Source: Pseudomonadota bacterium
Lineage (GTDB): Bacteria > Pseudomonadota > Alphaproteobacteria > Micavibrionales > Micavibrionaceae
NCBI GenBank assembly: GCA_029558635.1
Contig: JAKQEE010000116.1
Coordinates: 62,001 to 126,000 of the forward strand
Direction: 5' to 3'
DNA: 64,000 nt
Shown: positions 1 through 10,125 of the stretch, one piece after another
Layout: each line of letters begins with the position of its first letter
Position numbering within the stretch: the stretch's first letter is position 1
Notes under the pieces: model-generated
Seen by the model: the letters and a program-made list of their open reading frames with translations, nothing else
Told to the model about the DNA's origin: nothing
The model's database searches: none
Program-made: the position numbers and the translations under genes

Positions 1-1
1 G

Positions 2-241
2 AAACAATATCCGAACGTCATGGTCACCATTGAAGGTCACGCCGATGAACGCGGGACCCGTGAATACAACTTGGCTCTGGGTGAGCGCCGCGCAGCTTCG
101 GTTCGTTCCTATCTGATGTCTCTGGGTGTCGATGCCAGCCGCGTCAACACCATCAGCTACGGCAAAGAACGTCCGGCAGTGCCTGAGTCGACAGCGGCTG
201 CATGGTCACAAAACCGCCGCGGTGTAACTGTCGTTAACTAA
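2..241 (+). CDS. pal: Peptidoglycan-associated lipoprotein Pal, C-terminal part (5' end outside window)
   Basis: The frame is open from the left edge and ends at TAA 239-241. The visible part is the end of an OmpA-like peptidoglycan-binding domain, with the [12 protein letters not shown] core followed by the conserved alternating basic and hydrophobic helix. In this family the domain binds diaminopimelate in peptidoglycan and anchors the outer membrane within the Tol-Pal complex. The lipobox and N-terminus are not in the window. It lies 25 bp before cpoB in the same direction, the usual Tol-Pal order. The identification is confident although only about 79 residues are visible. Confidence 0.93.
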   Translation, partial: KQYPNVMVTIEGHADERGTREYNLALGERRAASVRSYLMSLGVDASRVNTISYGKERPAVPESTAAAWSQNRRGVTVVN

Positions 242-266
242 TAAACCAACAGCGTGAGGCGCGAGT

Positions 267-1316
267 ATGTCGAAAAACATCGTCTCGTCATTATCCATCA
301 CGACAGTTCGGGCCGCACTTGCGGCCTGCATTGTCATGGGCTCCATGATGACATCCCCTTTGGCAAATAATATTGCACGAGCCGATGACACAACATCGCG
401 CCTTAACCGTCTGGAACGCGACGTCGAAACGTTGAACCGTGCCGTCTATAAAGGCGAGGCTCCACCGGCTCCGGCGTCTTATGAAGCGTCCGGATCGAAC
501 GAATATCAGGCGAGCGTTGAGACGCGCCTCTCGGCAATCGAGAATCAAATCAGGGATTTAACCGGAAAGGTTGAACAACAATCTTATGAAGCGGACCAGT
601 TGAAAACGCGCCTTGACCGAGCCTTGGCCGATATTGATCTGCGACTGAATAGTGGCGCGCAACCTACGGCAGCAAATGGCAACCAGACCGGCACGCTTCA
701 GGCAAGCGATATGGGTGGTCCGGTGACAACGCAAATCGTTACGCAAACTCCCGACGCCATGCACGGCATGGATGTCACCAACGATAGCACGACGGGAAAT
801 GTTCAGGTTATGGATATGCCGATGGTGGACATGAACGCGCCGGCCCCGTCCGACTCGCCGACCCAGCAAAATCTCGGAACATTGACCGAAGCCCCCGGGG
901 GCGCCAGCATCCCCCCGCAAGCGGGCAGCGATCCGGCCGGACAATATGAAATGGCGTTTTCAATGATGAAGAGTGGCAATTACGCAGCCTCCCGCAACGG
1001 GTTCGAGGATTTCCTGAAAAAATACCCCGGGCATCCGCTGGCCGGAAACGCCATGTACTGGCTGGGTGAAGATTACTACGCCGAAGGCACTTTTGATAAA
1101 GCCGTCCGAGTCTTCGCCGAAAGCTACAAGAAATATCCCAAAGGTCCGAAGGGGCCTGACAGCCTGCTCAAAATGGGCATGTCTCTGGGCAAGCTCGGCA
1201 AAAACGATCAGGCCTGCGTCACCTTCATCCAGCTCAAAAAGGAATATGGCGTCGGTCAGGACGCTATCCTGAAACGCGCGGCTGAAGAGAGCGCCAAGCT
1301 CGCTTGTGGCAACTAA
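267..1316 (+). CDS. cpoB: Tol-Pal system protein CpoB (YbgF)
   Basis: This is a 349-aa periplasmic protein that in the family links Tol-Pal constriction with peptidoglycan synthesis at division. A hydrophobic signal peptide ends near the ARA at residues 37-39. Coiled-coil heptads follow (about 42-62 and 83-128, the trimerisation region), then a low-complexity Asn/Thr/Met/Pro linker (about 130-222) and TPR-like repeats from about residue 225 to 345, including NAMYWLGEDYY. The linker is long for the family. The gene follows pal, and its stop overlaps the GTG start of tilS by 11 bp, so the two are translationally coupled. Confidence 0.9.
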   Translation: MSKNIVSSLSITTVRAALAACIVMGSMMTSPLANNIARADDTTSRLNRLERDVETLNRAVYKGEAPPAPASYEASGSNEYQASVETRLSAIENQIRDLTGKVEQQSYEADQLKTRLDRALADIDLRLNSGAQPTAANGNQTGTLQASDMGGPVTTQIVTQTPDAMHGMDVTNDSTTGNVQVMDMPMVDMNAPAPSDSPTQQNLGTLTEAPGGASIPPQAGSDPAGQYEMAFSMMKSGNYAASRNGFEDFLKKYPGHPLAGNAMYWLGEDYYAEGTFDKAVRVFAESYKKYPKGPKGPDSLLKMGMSLGKLGKNDQACVTFIQLKKEYGVGQDAILKRAAEESAKLACGN

Positions 1317-2289
1317 ACCCGTCCATCCCGATGATTTTGCCGCCGTAATGGCGGTCCTGAAGATTTCAAAATCAATACCGATGGCAGTGGCTGTTTCCGG
1401 CGGAGCGGATTCTATGGCACTCGCCCATCTGCTTCATCGCTGGGGCGCAAAAGATTTGCACATTCTCACTGTCGATCATGGTCTGCGCCCTGAAGCGGGA
1501 GACGAAGTTGCGCTGGTCGCACGTTTCGCAAAATCAATCGACGCAAAATGTAAAAGATTCAAATGGCTAAAAGAAAAACCTAAGAAATCGATTCAAGAAG
1601 CCGCCCGCCGCGCACGTTACGACATGATGGCCGAGTACTGCCGCAAACACAAAATCAATCACCTGTTTCTGGCCCACCATGCCGACGACCAGATGGAAAC
1701 TTTTTTGTTCCGTCTGGCGAAGGGCAGTGGCCCACAGGGCCTCGTTTGTATGAAACCGCTCCAGACATACGACGGTGCTTTGACATTGGTGAGGCCTTTG
1801 TTGTCCTTCATCCACGATGAATTGATTGAGACTTGCAAGGCCGCAAAAATCGAATGGATGGAGGACCCGTCGAACCTATCAAGCAAATATATGCGCGGAC
1901 GAATGCGCGGGAGTAGAGAAGTTCTGGAACGCGAAGGCCTGACCGCAAAACGCATTGACTCTTTGATAGGGAGGCTCGAGCGGAGTCAGAGCTTTATCGA
2001 CCAACAGATTGAAAAAGAATCGGAAAGTATCATAGTAAAAATGGAAACGGAACGAATCGAATATGCATTTTCAGCGCTGCGCGATGCCCATCCCGAAGTG
2101 ATTGTCCGGTTGCTCCAAAACGCCATCGCCCATCTGCGCCCCGAAAAAGATTACCCCGCGCGGCTCGAAGACATCGAACGCTTAGCAATCCGCATCCACG
2201 GTAACCCCGATTTCCGCGGCGCAACCCTTGGCGGTGTGAAACTTGTGGTTAGCCGTAAAAACGACCGGATAGCACTGTCCCCCGAATAA
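1306..2289 (+). CDS. tilS: tRNA(Ile)-lysidine synthase TilS, short form
   Basis: TilS uses ATP to join lysine to C34 of the AUA-decoding tRNA-Ile, so the anticodon reads AUA instead of AUG. The PP-loop SGGADS is at residues 31-36, followed by the family HHADDQMET motif in the middle of the ATPase domain. The start is a GTG inside the end of cpoB. At 327 aa the protein has the catalytic N-terminal domain plus a short helical region and lacks the long C-terminal tRNA-binding domain of the roughly 430-aa enterobacterial enzyme, as in many short TilS proteins. Confidence 0.9.
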   Translation: MATKPVHPDDFAAVMAVLKISKSIPMAVAVSGGADSMALAHLLHRWGAKDLHILTVDHGLRPEAGDEVALVARFAKSIDAKCKRFKWLKEKPKKSIQEAARRARYDMMAEYCRKHKINHLFLAHHADDQMETFLFRLAKGSGPQGLVCMKPLQTYDGALTLVRPLLSFIHDELIETCKAAKIEWMEDPSNLSSKYMRGRMRGSREVLEREGLTAKRIDSLIGRLERSQSFIDQQIEKESESIIVKMETERIEYAFSALRDAHPEVIVRLLQNAIAHLRPEKDYPARLEDIERLAIRIHGNPDFRGATLGGVKLVVSRKNDRIALSPE

Positions 2290-2338
2290 ATCCCCATAAA
2301 TTTCAACAAATTATTTCGACAAATTTTCCTTTCAAGAT

Positions 2339-2367
2339 TTCCTTGTTAACCATTCGCACTATATAAT
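2339..2367 (+). promoter_or_regulatory. Candidate promoter of ftsH
   Basis: In the 164-bp gap between tilS and ftsH there is a perfect TATAAT at 2362-2367. The hexamer 17 bp upstream, TTCCTT, is a poor -35. No convincing heat-shock (sigma-32) element was found. The call rests mainly on the -10 box. Confidence 0.35.
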
Positions 2368-2453
2368 GATATAGGATGGACGCATTTCCCTGAATGGACT
2401 AAGCTCGGGCATGCGTCCTTAAATATTGTAGAAAGAATTGTTAGGAATCGACC

Positions 2454-4361
2454 GTGCAAGGAATGAATCGCAACCTGTTGTTTTGGCTGGCCATTGGATT
2501 GACGTTGGCATTTTTGTTTAACGTCTTCCAGAACTCGAAAGGGGCCCAGACCCAGAAAACCGAAACCATCGCCTATAGCGATTTCATGAAATCGGCAAAA
2601 GATGGCTCAATCTCTGACGTCACGATCCAAGGACAGGACCTCACCGGCCATTATGCCAGTGGCGGCAACATGTTCAAAACGCTGGTCCCGAACGGCGAAA
2701 ATATCGTGACCCGTCTGGAAGGCACGGGTGTGCGCATCAAAGCCGAAGCCGAAGAAGGCGATAAAGTCTCTCTGATCGGCGTTCTCCTCTCATGGTTCCC
2801 GATGCTCCTTCTGATTGGCGTCTGGATTTTCTTTATGCGCCAGATGCAAGGCAAGGGCGGCGGCGGAGCGATGGGCTTCGGCAAATCGCGCGCCCGTATG
2901 CTTACCGAAAAACAAGGCCGCGTGACGTTTGAAGACGTCGCCGGTATCGATGAAGCCAAAGAAGAATTGAAAGAAGTTGTCGAATTCCTCAAAGACCCGC
3001 AAAAATTCCAGCGTCTGGGTGGAAAAATTCCAAAAGGCGCTTTGCTGGTGGGCCCTCCAGGTACAGGTAAAACACTGGTGGCCCGCGCGGTGGCAGGGGA
3101 AGCCAACGTGCCGTTCTTCACCATCTCCGGTTCCGACTTTGTGGAAATGTTTGTGGGTGTGGGCGCGAGCCGCGTCCGCGATATGTTCGAGCAGGGCAAG
3201 AAAAACGCGCCGTGCATTATCTTTATCGACGAGATTGACGCGGTCGGTCGTCACCGTGGCGCAGGCCTTGGCGGAGGCAACGACGAACGTGAACAAACCC
3301 TCAACCAGTTGCTGGTGGAGATGGACGGATTTGAGGCGAACGAAGGCGTAATTATCATTGCCGCGACCAACCGCCCCGATGTTCTCGACCCCGCGCTGCT
3401 GCGCCCCGGTCGTTTCGACCGTCAGGTGGTCATTCCGAACCCCGACGTGAAGGGCCGCGAAAAGATTTTGAAAGTTCACATGAAGAAAGTGCCGCTGGCA
3501 AACAACGTCGATGCGATGATTATCGCCCGCGGTACGCCCGGATTTTCGGGCGCGGACTTGGCCAACCTCGTGAACGAAGCCGCGCTTCTGGCTGCACGTA
3601 AAAACAAGCGCGTCGTTGGTATGGACGATTTCGAAGCCGCAAAAGACAAGGTGATGATGGGCGCCGAACGCCGTTCGATGGCGATGACCGATGCCGAGAA
3701 AAAACTCACCGCCTATCACGAAGCCGGTCACGCAATTGTGGCCCTCAACGAACCGGAATCCGATCCGATCCACAAGGCAACAATTGTTCCGCGTGGCCGT
3801 GCCTTGGGGATGGTCATGCGCCTGCCGGAAGGCGACCGCATCTCGATGTCAAAAGCGAAACTCGAAGCCGACCTCGCCGTGGCGATGGGCGGACGTATCG
3901 CCGAAGAACTGATTTTTGGCCCCGAGAAAGTCACCACCGGCGCATCAAGCGACATCAAAATGGCAACCGACATCGCCCGCCGTATGGTCACCGAATGGGG
4001 TATGAGCGAAAAACTGGGGCCCCTTCGTTACGCAGGCGATCAGGAAGAAGTGTTCTTGGGCCACTCCGTCGCGCACACCAAAAACATGTCGGACAACACC
4101 GCGAGTGTGGTTGACAGTGAAATTCGCCGCATCGTTGAGGAGGCTTACGCCCGCGCCACCGCAATCTTGAACGACAAAATGAACGACCTGCACACGCTGG
4201 CCAAAGCCTTGCTCGAATATGAATTGCTCTCGGGCGACGAGATCAAGGCGCTGCTCCGTGGCGAACCGATCCTCCGCGATGTCGAAGACAAGGAAGACAT
4301 AGGCCCCAAATCCTCCGTCCCCAAAGGGGGCGGACTGGGCGAACTTCCTCAGGGGGTATAG
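2454..4361 (+). CDS. ftsH: ATP-dependent zinc metalloprotease FtsH
   Basis: This is the membrane-anchored AAA+ protease that degrades damaged membrane proteins and regulatory proteins. Transmembrane helices lie at about residues 7-25 and 106-128 and flank a periplasmic domain. Walker A GPPGTGKT is at 200-207, Walker B IIFIDE at about 255-260, the second region of homology ends at LLRPGRFDR (about 315-323), and the zinc site HEAGH is at 422-426. I use the GTG at 2454 because AGGAA at 2444-2448 is well placed for it, whereas the ATG at 2463 has no properly spaced ribosome binding site. The length of 635 aa is normal. Confidence 0.96.
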   Translation: MQGMNRNLLFWLAIGLTLAFLFNVFQNSKGAQTQKTETIAYSDFMKSAKDGSISDVTIQGQDLTGHYASGGNMFKTLVPNGENIVTRLEGTGVRIKAEAEEGDKVSLIGVLLSWFPMLLLIGVWIFFMRQMQGKGGGGAMGFGKSRARMLTEKQGRVTFEDVAGIDEAKEELKEVVEFLKDPQKFQRLGGKIPKGALLVGPPGTGKTLVARAVAGEANVPFFTISGSDFVEMFVGVGASRVRDMFEQGKKNAPCIIFIDEIDAVGRHRGAGLGGGNDEREQTLNQLLVEMDGFEANEGVIIIAATNRPDVLDPALLRPGRFDRQVVIPNPDVKGREKILKVHMKKVPLANNVDAMIIARGTPGFSGADLANLVNEAALLAARKNKRVVGMDDFEAAKDKVMMGAERRSMAMTDAEKKLTAYHEAGHAIVALNEPESDPIHKATIVPRGRALGMVMRLPEGDRISMSKAKLEADLAVAMGGRIAEELIFGPEKVTTGASSDIKMATDIARRMVTEWGMSEKLGPLRYAGDQEEVFLGHSVAHTKNMSDNTASVVDSEIRRIVEEAYARATAILNDKMNDLHTLAKALLEYELLSGDEIKALLRGEPILRDVEDKEDIGPKSSVPKGGGLGELPQGV

Positions 4362-4365
4362 GCGA

Positions 4366-5091
4366 CTAGGGCGCAGGGGCGTGACTGGCATGCAGCATGC
4401 CATATACAACATGCCATTCATCTGAACCGTCATATTGGTCGCAGGCATGTTTAAACGCCCGCATGTGGTGTTTCAAATATCCTTCTCTCGATGTGTGGGC
4501 TCCCGTGCGTTTCAACATATCCAGAAACCCGCGCGCACTGCCATAATCGCGCGGAATGATCTCTTCGTGATATTGGCCGAGCCAGACCTCCGGCAAATCT
4601 TCGCGCATACCTGATTCAAGGCCGTGCTGTTTGAGATGCGCGCGCCATCTGTGAAAATTTCTGTGTCCAATGGTGGCGTATACAAGGACGCCGTCCGGAG
4701 CCAGAAGGGATTGAAGTCGGGCAATCGCAATATTGGGATCGCCCGAGACCCATTGAAAAACCATATTGCTGAAAATTAGATCGAAGGAGCAGGAAGGAAG
4801 TCGGTCCAGCGCCTCTTCTGCGAGGAGGGTCATGCTGGCCGCACGTTTGAATTTTTGCGAACAGTGCGCCACCAGAGAGGGATTGGCGTCCGTTACAAGA
4901 AGCTGACCGTTGTCATAGGCCCGAAAAAATTCGTTCGTCATAAGTCCTGTACCACTCCCCAGTTCAAGGGAGACAGGGTTTTCCCGATTGGGAAAGGCAA
5001 GCGAAAGCTGGTGGGCGGAGTGTTTCTGGATCTCCGCCGCATCATCATAGGTCGCTATCGCGCGTCCAAAGGCTTCGTGGGCTTCGGTCAT
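4366..5091 (-). CDS. SAM-dependent methyltransferase, BioC-like
   Basis: A 241-aa class I methyltransferase. The N-terminus, FGRAIATYDDAAEIQ, resembles the F-RAA-x-YD start of BioC, the malonyl-ACP O-methyltransferase of biotin synthesis. The SAM-binding ELGSGTG motif and the post-II SNMVFQW motif (BioC SN-x-x-x-QW) also fit, as does the end WHVVYGMLHA. No other biotin gene is nearby, so BioC itself is an inference and a related methyltransferase is possible. A longer frame extends upstream, but the family N-terminus sets the ATG at 5091. It is divergent from the thioredoxin/NHL gene and convergent with ftsH with a 4-bp gap. Confidence 0.6.
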   Translation of the reverse strand: MTEAHEAFGRAIATYDDAAEIQKHSAHQLSLAFPNRENPVSLELGSGTGLMTNEFFRAYDNGQLLVTDANPSLVAHCSQKFKRAASMTLLAEEALDRLPSCSFDLIFSNMVFQWVSGDPNIAIARLQSLLAPDGVLVYATIGHRNFHRWRAHLKQHGLESGMREDLPEVWLGQYHEEIIPRDYGSARGFLDMLKRTGAHTSREGYLKHHMRAFKHACDQYDGSDEWHVVYGMLHASHAPAP

Positions 5092-5155
5092 GGTGTGGTG
5101 TAACTTTTTCCTGTGTGGTAACGAATGCAGGAAGATAGCGGAAAAGGTAGATATT

Positions 5156-6658
5156 ATGCAATATATAAAGCTCTTCGGGATACTGGTTCTAGTCACGATG
5201 TTGCTTATGCCCTATAACGCGCACGCTGCCACGCCCTATGAAACGCTGGCGAAGGGCGGAGCGGGGGGCTGGCTGAATGTCACGCGCCCGCCGACCGAAG
5301 GGGATATGAAGGGACGCCTGCTGCTCCTCGACTTCTGGACCTATGGCTGTGTGAATTGTATGCAGGTCGTTCCCGACCTGTCGTTCCTCGAAGAAAAATA
5401 CGGCGATAAATTGCTGGTCATCGGCATCCACTCCGCGAAGTATCAGGGCGAACAGGACAGTGCACGCATTCTCTCGGCCGCAAAGAGATTTGGCCTCCAC
5501 CATCCCGTCATCAATGATTACGATTACGCGATTTGGAAAAGCTTTGGAGTAAACGCATGGCCGACGCTTATTTTGATAGGTCCCGACGGACAGGAAATAT
5601 CGCGTTACTCCGGTGAAGGTCACCGCAATGACCTCGATAACGATATCGCAAAGAATCTTTCGGGCGTCACGAACAAAACATCAATTGCCGCATTGGTTGA
5701 AAAAGAGAAACAGGACACTGTCCTCTCCTTCCCCGCGCGGATTGAGCCGTTTGAAAACGGCTTTGCGATTGCCGACGCGGGACATAACCGTATTCTGTTG
5801 ACCTCGCGGGACGGCGAGATCGAAATGCAAATCGGCTCCGGTGAAAAAGGATTTAAAGACGGCGATTACAAAGATGCCAAGTTCAACAACCCGCGCGGAT
5901 TGAAAGTCGTCGGGAACATGATCTATGTCGCCGATACCGATAATCACCGCTTGCGCCTGATCGACCTCAAAGACCGCAAAGTTAGAACAGTCGCCGGAAC
6001 GGGTAAGCGCGGCTACGACCGCAGTGTGAGCAATGAATCGGCGCTCTCGGTTTCTCTGGCTTCGCCATGGGATCTTGAGATTCTCCCGAACAGCGACAGT
6101 AAAAAACTGGTAATCGCCTCGGCGGGCCTTCACCAGCTCCATGTCTATGATATCCCGTCAGGCCGTATTTTGGTACTGGCCGGAAGCGGGATCGAAAACA
6201 TCAAGGACGGAGAGGCCGCCAAGGCCCAGCTTGCCCAGCCCAGCGGCCTGACAACGGACGGGTCGGCCATCTATTTCGTCGATGCCGAAAGCTCGGCGCT
6301 TAGGGAATTGAAAGATGGTCAGGTCAAAACCCTGATCGGCACCGGCCTGTTTAATTATGGACTGAAAGACGGAACCTACCCGACGGCCATGCTCCAACAC
6401 CCGCAAGGTCTCGATTACGCGAACGGCAAAATCTATGTCGCCGACACCTATAACAGCGCACTGCGCGTTTATGATTTGAAGACCGGCGAACTCTCAACCC
6501 TCAAATGGACAGGTGATCCGTTGGGTGAGGTCGGTGATATCAATATCGAAGGCGATATGGCCTATATCGTCGATACGACCCATCATAAAATTGAAAAACT
6601 GGATGTGACGAACGGCAAGACAGAAGCTGTGACAATCACCTTGCCTACTGCAAAATAG
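5156..6658 (+). CDS. Exported thioredoxin-like protein with NHL repeats
   Basis: A 500-aa protein with a clear signal peptide cleaved after AHA (residues 22-24). A thioredoxin/TlpA-like domain spans about 40-180, with the redox pair C65 and C68 in the context FWTYGCVNC. A C-terminal beta-propeller follows, made of NHL-type blades such as NNPRGLKVVG, ASPWDLEIL, AQPSGLTT and QHPQGLDYA, each followed by YVADT-like strands. This layout matches the NHLRC2-type family, for which no enzymatic reaction is established. The ATG at 5156 is preferred over an upstream in-frame ATG because GGTAG at 5146-5150 precedes it and it opens the signal peptide. Periplasmic location is inferred. Confidence 0.75.
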   Translation: MQYIKLFGILVLVTMLLMPYNAHAATPYETLAKGGAGGWLNVTRPPTEGDMKGRLLLLDFWTYGCVNCMQVVPDLSFLEEKYGDKLLVIGIHSAKYQGEQDSARILSAAKRFGLHHPVINDYDYAIWKSFGVNAWPTLILIGPDGQEISRYSGEGHRNDLDNDIAKNLSGVTNKTSIAALVEKEKQDTVLSFPARIEPFENGFAIADAGHNRILLTSRDGEIEMQIGSGEKGFKDGDYKDAKFNNPRGLKVVGNMIYVADTDNHRLRLIDLKDRKVRTVAGTGKRGYDRSVSNESALSVSLASPWDLEILPNSDSKKLVIASAGLHQLHVYDIPSGRILVLAGSGIENIKDGEAAKAQLAQPSGLTTDGSAIYFVDAESSALRELKDGQVKTLIGTGLFNYGLKDGTYPTAMLQHPQGLDYANGKIYVADTYNSALRVYDLKTGELSTLKWTGDPLGEVGDINIEGDMAYIVDTTHHKIEKLDVTNGKTEAVTITLPTAK

Positions 6659-6660
6659 AT

Positions 6661-7245
6661 TTATTTGTCTTTCAATTCTTCGCGCAATTTGCCGAGTTGC
6701 GATTGAAAGGCTGTCGCGTCACCGTAATCGACGAAATGACTGTAGTAGGGGTGATGTCCGCTCAGCCGCCGCGCATGCTTGATCGGACACCAATATTGTT
6801 CGGTCCGCGCCGCTACTTCGCGCACATAGGCCGCTACCCCGTTCGCATAGGAACAATAGGCGCAATTCAATTTTTCAATCGCATTGAGGTAGTGGAGATT
6901 GTGGCGGTCGAACACCAGATAATCGCCACGCCGGACTTTGGTAATGCCGTATACCGGAAAACAAATGGCTTGATACAGCGAGGTCATCGCATCCAGTAAA
7001 GCAAAGGGAATAATCAATCCATAAACAAACGGCGCGGTCAGCCAGGAGGACAGGGGGATCTCCAGAATATAGGGGAGGAGCTTTTGTTTCAGTTGGTCAT
7101 GGGCCTGGGCGATTTCGTTCTCGAAAACGACCTTTTTTCCCTCAATCCGGTATTGGAGATCGGCTTGCTTGGCGGCAACCGCTACTTCCAGCTGGTTTTC
7201 CAGATGGCGGATATCGTCGATCAATCGGTTAATTTGTGCGTCCAT
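6661..7245 (-). CDS. Conserved protein with CxxC and WCPIKHA motifs, membrane-associated
   Basis: A 194-aa protein of a conserved proteobacterial type whose function I do not know. The N-terminal 60 residues are a charged coiled coil, then one hydrophobic stretch (about 71-95) suggests membrane attachment. The C-terminal part carries C128 and C131 (NCAYCSYANG), then C153 and H157 in WCPIKHA and several more histidines, a pattern consistent with a metal or Fe-S site; that is inference. A strong GGGAGG ribosome binding site precedes the start. It is convergent with the NHL gene (2-bp gap) and divergent from glmM. Confidence 0.6.
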   Translation of the reverse strand: MDAQINRLIDDIRHLENQLEVAVAAKQADLQYRIEGKKVVFENEIAQAHDQLKQKLLPYILEIPLSSWLTAPFVYGLIIPFALLDAMTSLYQAICFPVYGITKVRRGDYLVFDRHNLHYLNAIEKLNCAYCSYANGVAAYVREVAARTEQYWCPIKHARRLSGHHPYYSHFVDYGDATAFQSQLGKLREELKDK

Positions 7246-7259
7246 GGCCGCCTCCCGCG

Positions 7260-7277
7260 ATTATGAATAGTCATAAT
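7260..7277. repeat. Inverted repeat in the divergent 7245/7348 intergenic region
   Basis: ATTATGA and TCATAAT form a perfect 7-bp inverted repeat separated by four bases. It lies 15 bp upstream of the minus-strand CxxC gene and 71 bp upstream of glmM. A dyad in a divergent spacer is typical of an operator, but the binding protein is unknown. Confidence 0.35.
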
Positions 7278-7347
7278 GTAAAAATATTAGGGGGCTACTT
7301 TATCTTTCTTTTTTACTTCTGTCACCAATCCCTCTAAAAACGGCTCT

Positions 7348-8703
7348 ATGACAAGAAAATATTTCGGAACCGATGGCATCAGGGGGCGGGCCAATACGCA
7401 CCCCATGACGGCGGATATCGCCCTCAAGGTCGCGATGGCGACGTCGCGGCTGATGAAACGCGATGATGGCGATGCCCACAACCGTGTTGTGATCGGCAAG
7501 GACACGCGCCTGTCTTGCTATATGCTCGAACAAGCCCTGACATCCGGATTCCTCGCCATGGGAATGGATGTGGTCCTGACCGGACCAATTCCGACACCGG
7601 CGGTCGCGATGCTCACGCGCTCGCTCAGGGCCGACATTGGCGTGATGATCTCGGCCTCTCATAACAAATTCGAAGATAACGGCATCAAGCTCTTCGGCCA
7701 TGACGGATATAAACTCCCCGAAGAGATGGAACGCGAGATCGAGAGCTGGATCGACAATCCTGATCTTGTGTCGAAAGATTTGCCAGAACCCGCAGATGTG
7801 GGGCGCGCGAACCGCATGGATGACGCCATTGGTCGCTACGTCGAATTCGTCAAAAGCTCGTTCCCGCGCGGACAAACGCTGAGTGGGCTCAAAATCGTGG
7901 TCGATTGCGCCAACGGTGCAGCTTACAAAGTTGCGCCATTGGCTTTGTGGGAACTCGAAGCCGAAGTGGTCGCCATGAGCGTCGCCCCCAACGGCAAGAA
8001 CATCAACAAGGACTGCGGTGCAACCGCCACCGAAGCTCTTCAACAAAAAGTCATCGAAGAAAAAGCCGATCTGGGCATCGCGCTTGACGGTGATGCCGAC
8101 CGTTTGATCATGGTTGATGAAACAGGGACGCGCATCGACGGTGATCAATTGCTGTGCCTGCTCGCGACCCGCATGGCCTCAAAAGGATTTCTGAAAGATA
8201 ACGCAGTGGTGGCCACCGTCATGTCGAACCTTGGCATGGAGCGTTACCTGAAATCGAAAGACATCGACCTGATCCGCACGCCTGTCGGCGACCGCTACGT
8301 TGTCGAGAAAATGCGCGAAGGCGGTTACGATTTGGGCGGAGAACAATCAGGCCATATCGTCATCTCACATTTCGGCACCACGGGCGACGGTCTGGTGGCG
8401 GCCATGCAGATCCTCTCGATCATCAAGGAAAGTGGTAAAAAAGCATCCGAAGTTCTCTCGGTCTTCAAACCTGTGCCGCAAGTGCTGAAAAACGTAAAGT
8501 TTGAAAAAGGCGCCAAGCCGCTCGAACAAAAAATTGTTCAAGATGCGATGAGTGAAGCCGAACAGAAACTGAACGGCTCCGGTCGTCTACTGGTCCGGCC
8601 ATCGGGAACAGAGCCGTTGATTCGCATCATGGCAGAAGGTGACGATGCCGGAATGGTCGAGGGAATAGTCGATCACCTGTGCGCGGTCATCGGTAAAGCA
8701 TAA
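7348..8703 (+). CDS. glmM: Phosphoglucosamine mutase GlmM
   Basis: GlmM interconverts glucosamine-6-phosphate and glucosamine-1-phosphate on the way to UDP-GlcNAc for peptidoglycan and LPS. The start FGTDGIRG is the family signature. The phosphorylated serine is S104 in ISASHN, the metal loop is LDGDADR, and the phosphate-binding loop [10 protein letters not shown] lies near the C-terminus. At 451 aa it is full length. There is no clear Shine-Dalgarno sequence before the ATG. In alphaproteobacteria it commonly lies close downstream of ftsH; here three genes intervene. Confidence 0.96.
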   Translation: MTRKYFGTDGIRGRANTHPMTADIALKVAMATSRLMKRDDGDAHNRVVIGKDTRLSCYMLEQALTSGFLAMGMDVVLTGPIPTPAVAMLTRSLRADIGVMISASHNKFEDNGIKLFGHDGYKLPEEMEREIESWIDNPDLVSKDLPEPADVGRANRMDDAIGRYVEFVKSSFPRGQTLSGLKIVVDCANGAAYKVAPLALWELEAEVVAMSVAPNGKNINKDCGATATEALQQKVIEEKADLGIALDGDADRLIMVDETGTRIDGDQLLCLLATRMASKGFLKDNAVVATVMSNLGMERYLKSKDIDLIRTPVGDRYVVEKMREGGYDLGGEQSGHIVISHFGTTGDGLVAAMQILSIIKESGKKASEVLSVFKPVPQVLKNVKFEKGAKPLEQKIVQDAMSEAEQKLNGSGRLLVRPSGTEPLIRIMAEGDDAGMVEGIVDHLCAVIGKA

Positions 8704-8737
8704 ACAAATTCATACTAGAAAATAGCAAGAGGATAAA

Positions 8738-10030
8738 ATGGGCAATGTCGCGGTAATTGGTTCCCAATGGGGAGATGAGGGCAAAGGAAAGATTGTCGAT
8801 TGGCTCTCAAGTCGTGCTGATGTTGTTGTGCGCTTTCAGGGCGGACACAACGCCGGACACACGCTGGTGATCGGTGATGTCGAATATAAACTTCACCTTT
8901 TGCCATCGGGGATTGTCCGCGAAGGCAAACTCTCGGTCATCGGCAACGGGGTTGTGGTTGATCCGTGGGCGTTGCTCAAAGAAATCGGAACCGTCACCGA
9001 AAAAGGCGTAAAAGTCACGCCCGAATCTTTGAAAGTTGCTGAAAACGTCAATCTGATTTTGCCTGTGCACCAGAAACTCGATGCCGCACTCGAAGCTGCC
9101 CGCGGTAACAGCAAGATCGGTACCACCGGACGCGGTATCGGCCCTGCCTATGAAGACAAAGTTGCCCGCCGTGGCATACGTCTGTGTGATTTAGCTCATC
9201 CCGATCTTTTGAAAGAAAAAGTCACCAACTTGCTCTTGCACCACAATGCGTTACTCAAAGGGCTTGGCGCGGAAGAGGTGAGTGTGGATGATCTTTATAA
9301 TGAGCTGATTGCCATCACGCCGAAAATTCTTCCCTTTGCTGCTCCTGTCTGGAAAATTCTCGACGAAGCCCACCATGACGGCAAAAAGATATTGTTCGAA
9401 GGTGCGCAAGGCCTGATGCTCGACGTCGATCACGGAACCTATCCGTTTGTGACATCCTCGAACACGGTGTCCGGTAACGCCGCCGCAGGATCGGGCGTTG
9501 GTCCGAAGACCGTTGGCTATGTGTTAGGGATTACCAAGGCCTATACCACACGCGTCGGCACAGGTCCGTTCCCGACGGAATTGTTTGACGACATCGGCGA
9601 GACGCTTGGCCGTCGTGGCCACGAATTCGGCACCACCACCGGACGCAAACGCCGCTGCGGCTGGTTCGACGCCGTGATGGTCCGTCAGGCTGTCAAAGTT
9701 GGCGGCATCGACGGACTGGCCCTCACTAAACTCGACGTGCTGGACGGACTGGATGAAATCAAGGTCTGCGTCGGCTATGACTGGAATGGGCAAAAACTCA
9801 ATTACTATCCGGCGTCACAAGTGGCGCAGGCCGAAGTCACCCCGATCTACGAAACCATGCAAGGCTGGAGCGAATCGACCAGAGGCGCAAGAAGTTGGGC
9901 TGATCTGCCGCCCGCTGCGATCAAATATGTGAAAAGGCTGGAGGAGCTCGTCGGCTCGCCTGTGACATTATTGTCCACCAGCCCCGAACGCGACGACACT
10001 ATCCTCGTTCAGGACCCATTCTTCAGCTAG
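8738..10030 (+). CDS. purA: Adenylosuccinate synthetase PurA
   Basis: PurA condenses IMP with aspartate using GTP to make adenylosuccinate, the committed step to AMP. The N-terminal [12 protein letters not shown]-loop is present, along with the GTTGRGIGP and [11 protein letters not shown] motifs and the GTP-binding end ([10 protein letters not shown]). The protein is 430 aa, the usual length. AGAGGA is well placed before the ATG. It follows glmM by 34 bp and may be cotranscribed with it. Confidence 0.97.
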   Translation: MGNVAVIGSQWGDEGKGKIVDWLSSRADVVVRFQGGHNAGHTLVIGDVEYKLHLLPSGIVREGKLSVIGNGVVVDPWALLKEIGTVTEKGVKVTPESLKVAENVNLILPVHQKLDAALEAARGNSKIGTTGRGIGPAYEDKVARRGIRLCDLAHPDLLKEKVTNLLLHHNALLKGLGAEEVSVDDLYNELIAITPKILPFAAPVWKILDEAHHDGKKILFEGAQGLMLDVDHGTYPFVTSSNTVSGNAAAGSGVGPKTVGYVLGITKAYTTRVGTGPFPTELFDDIGETLGRRGHEFGTTTGRKRRCGWFDAVMVRQAVKVGGIDGLALTKLDVLDGLDEIKVCVGYDWNGQKLNYYPASQVAQAEVTPIYETMQGWSESTRGARSWADLPPAAIKYVKRLEELVGSPVTLLSTSPERDDTILVQDPFFS

Positions 10031-10125
10031 GCGAATTTACATTTTTAGTCCGTCAGGGTATGATTCGGAAATGGCTGCGGAAATCGGAGCCGTTCCCGCC
10101 TTGCCATAACCTGTGCCGATAATTG

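Noticed and set aside
2790-3773. A 327-aa minus-strand open frame across ftsH
   Set aside because: Antisense to a certain gene; its His/Phe/Val-rich content is typical of a shadow.
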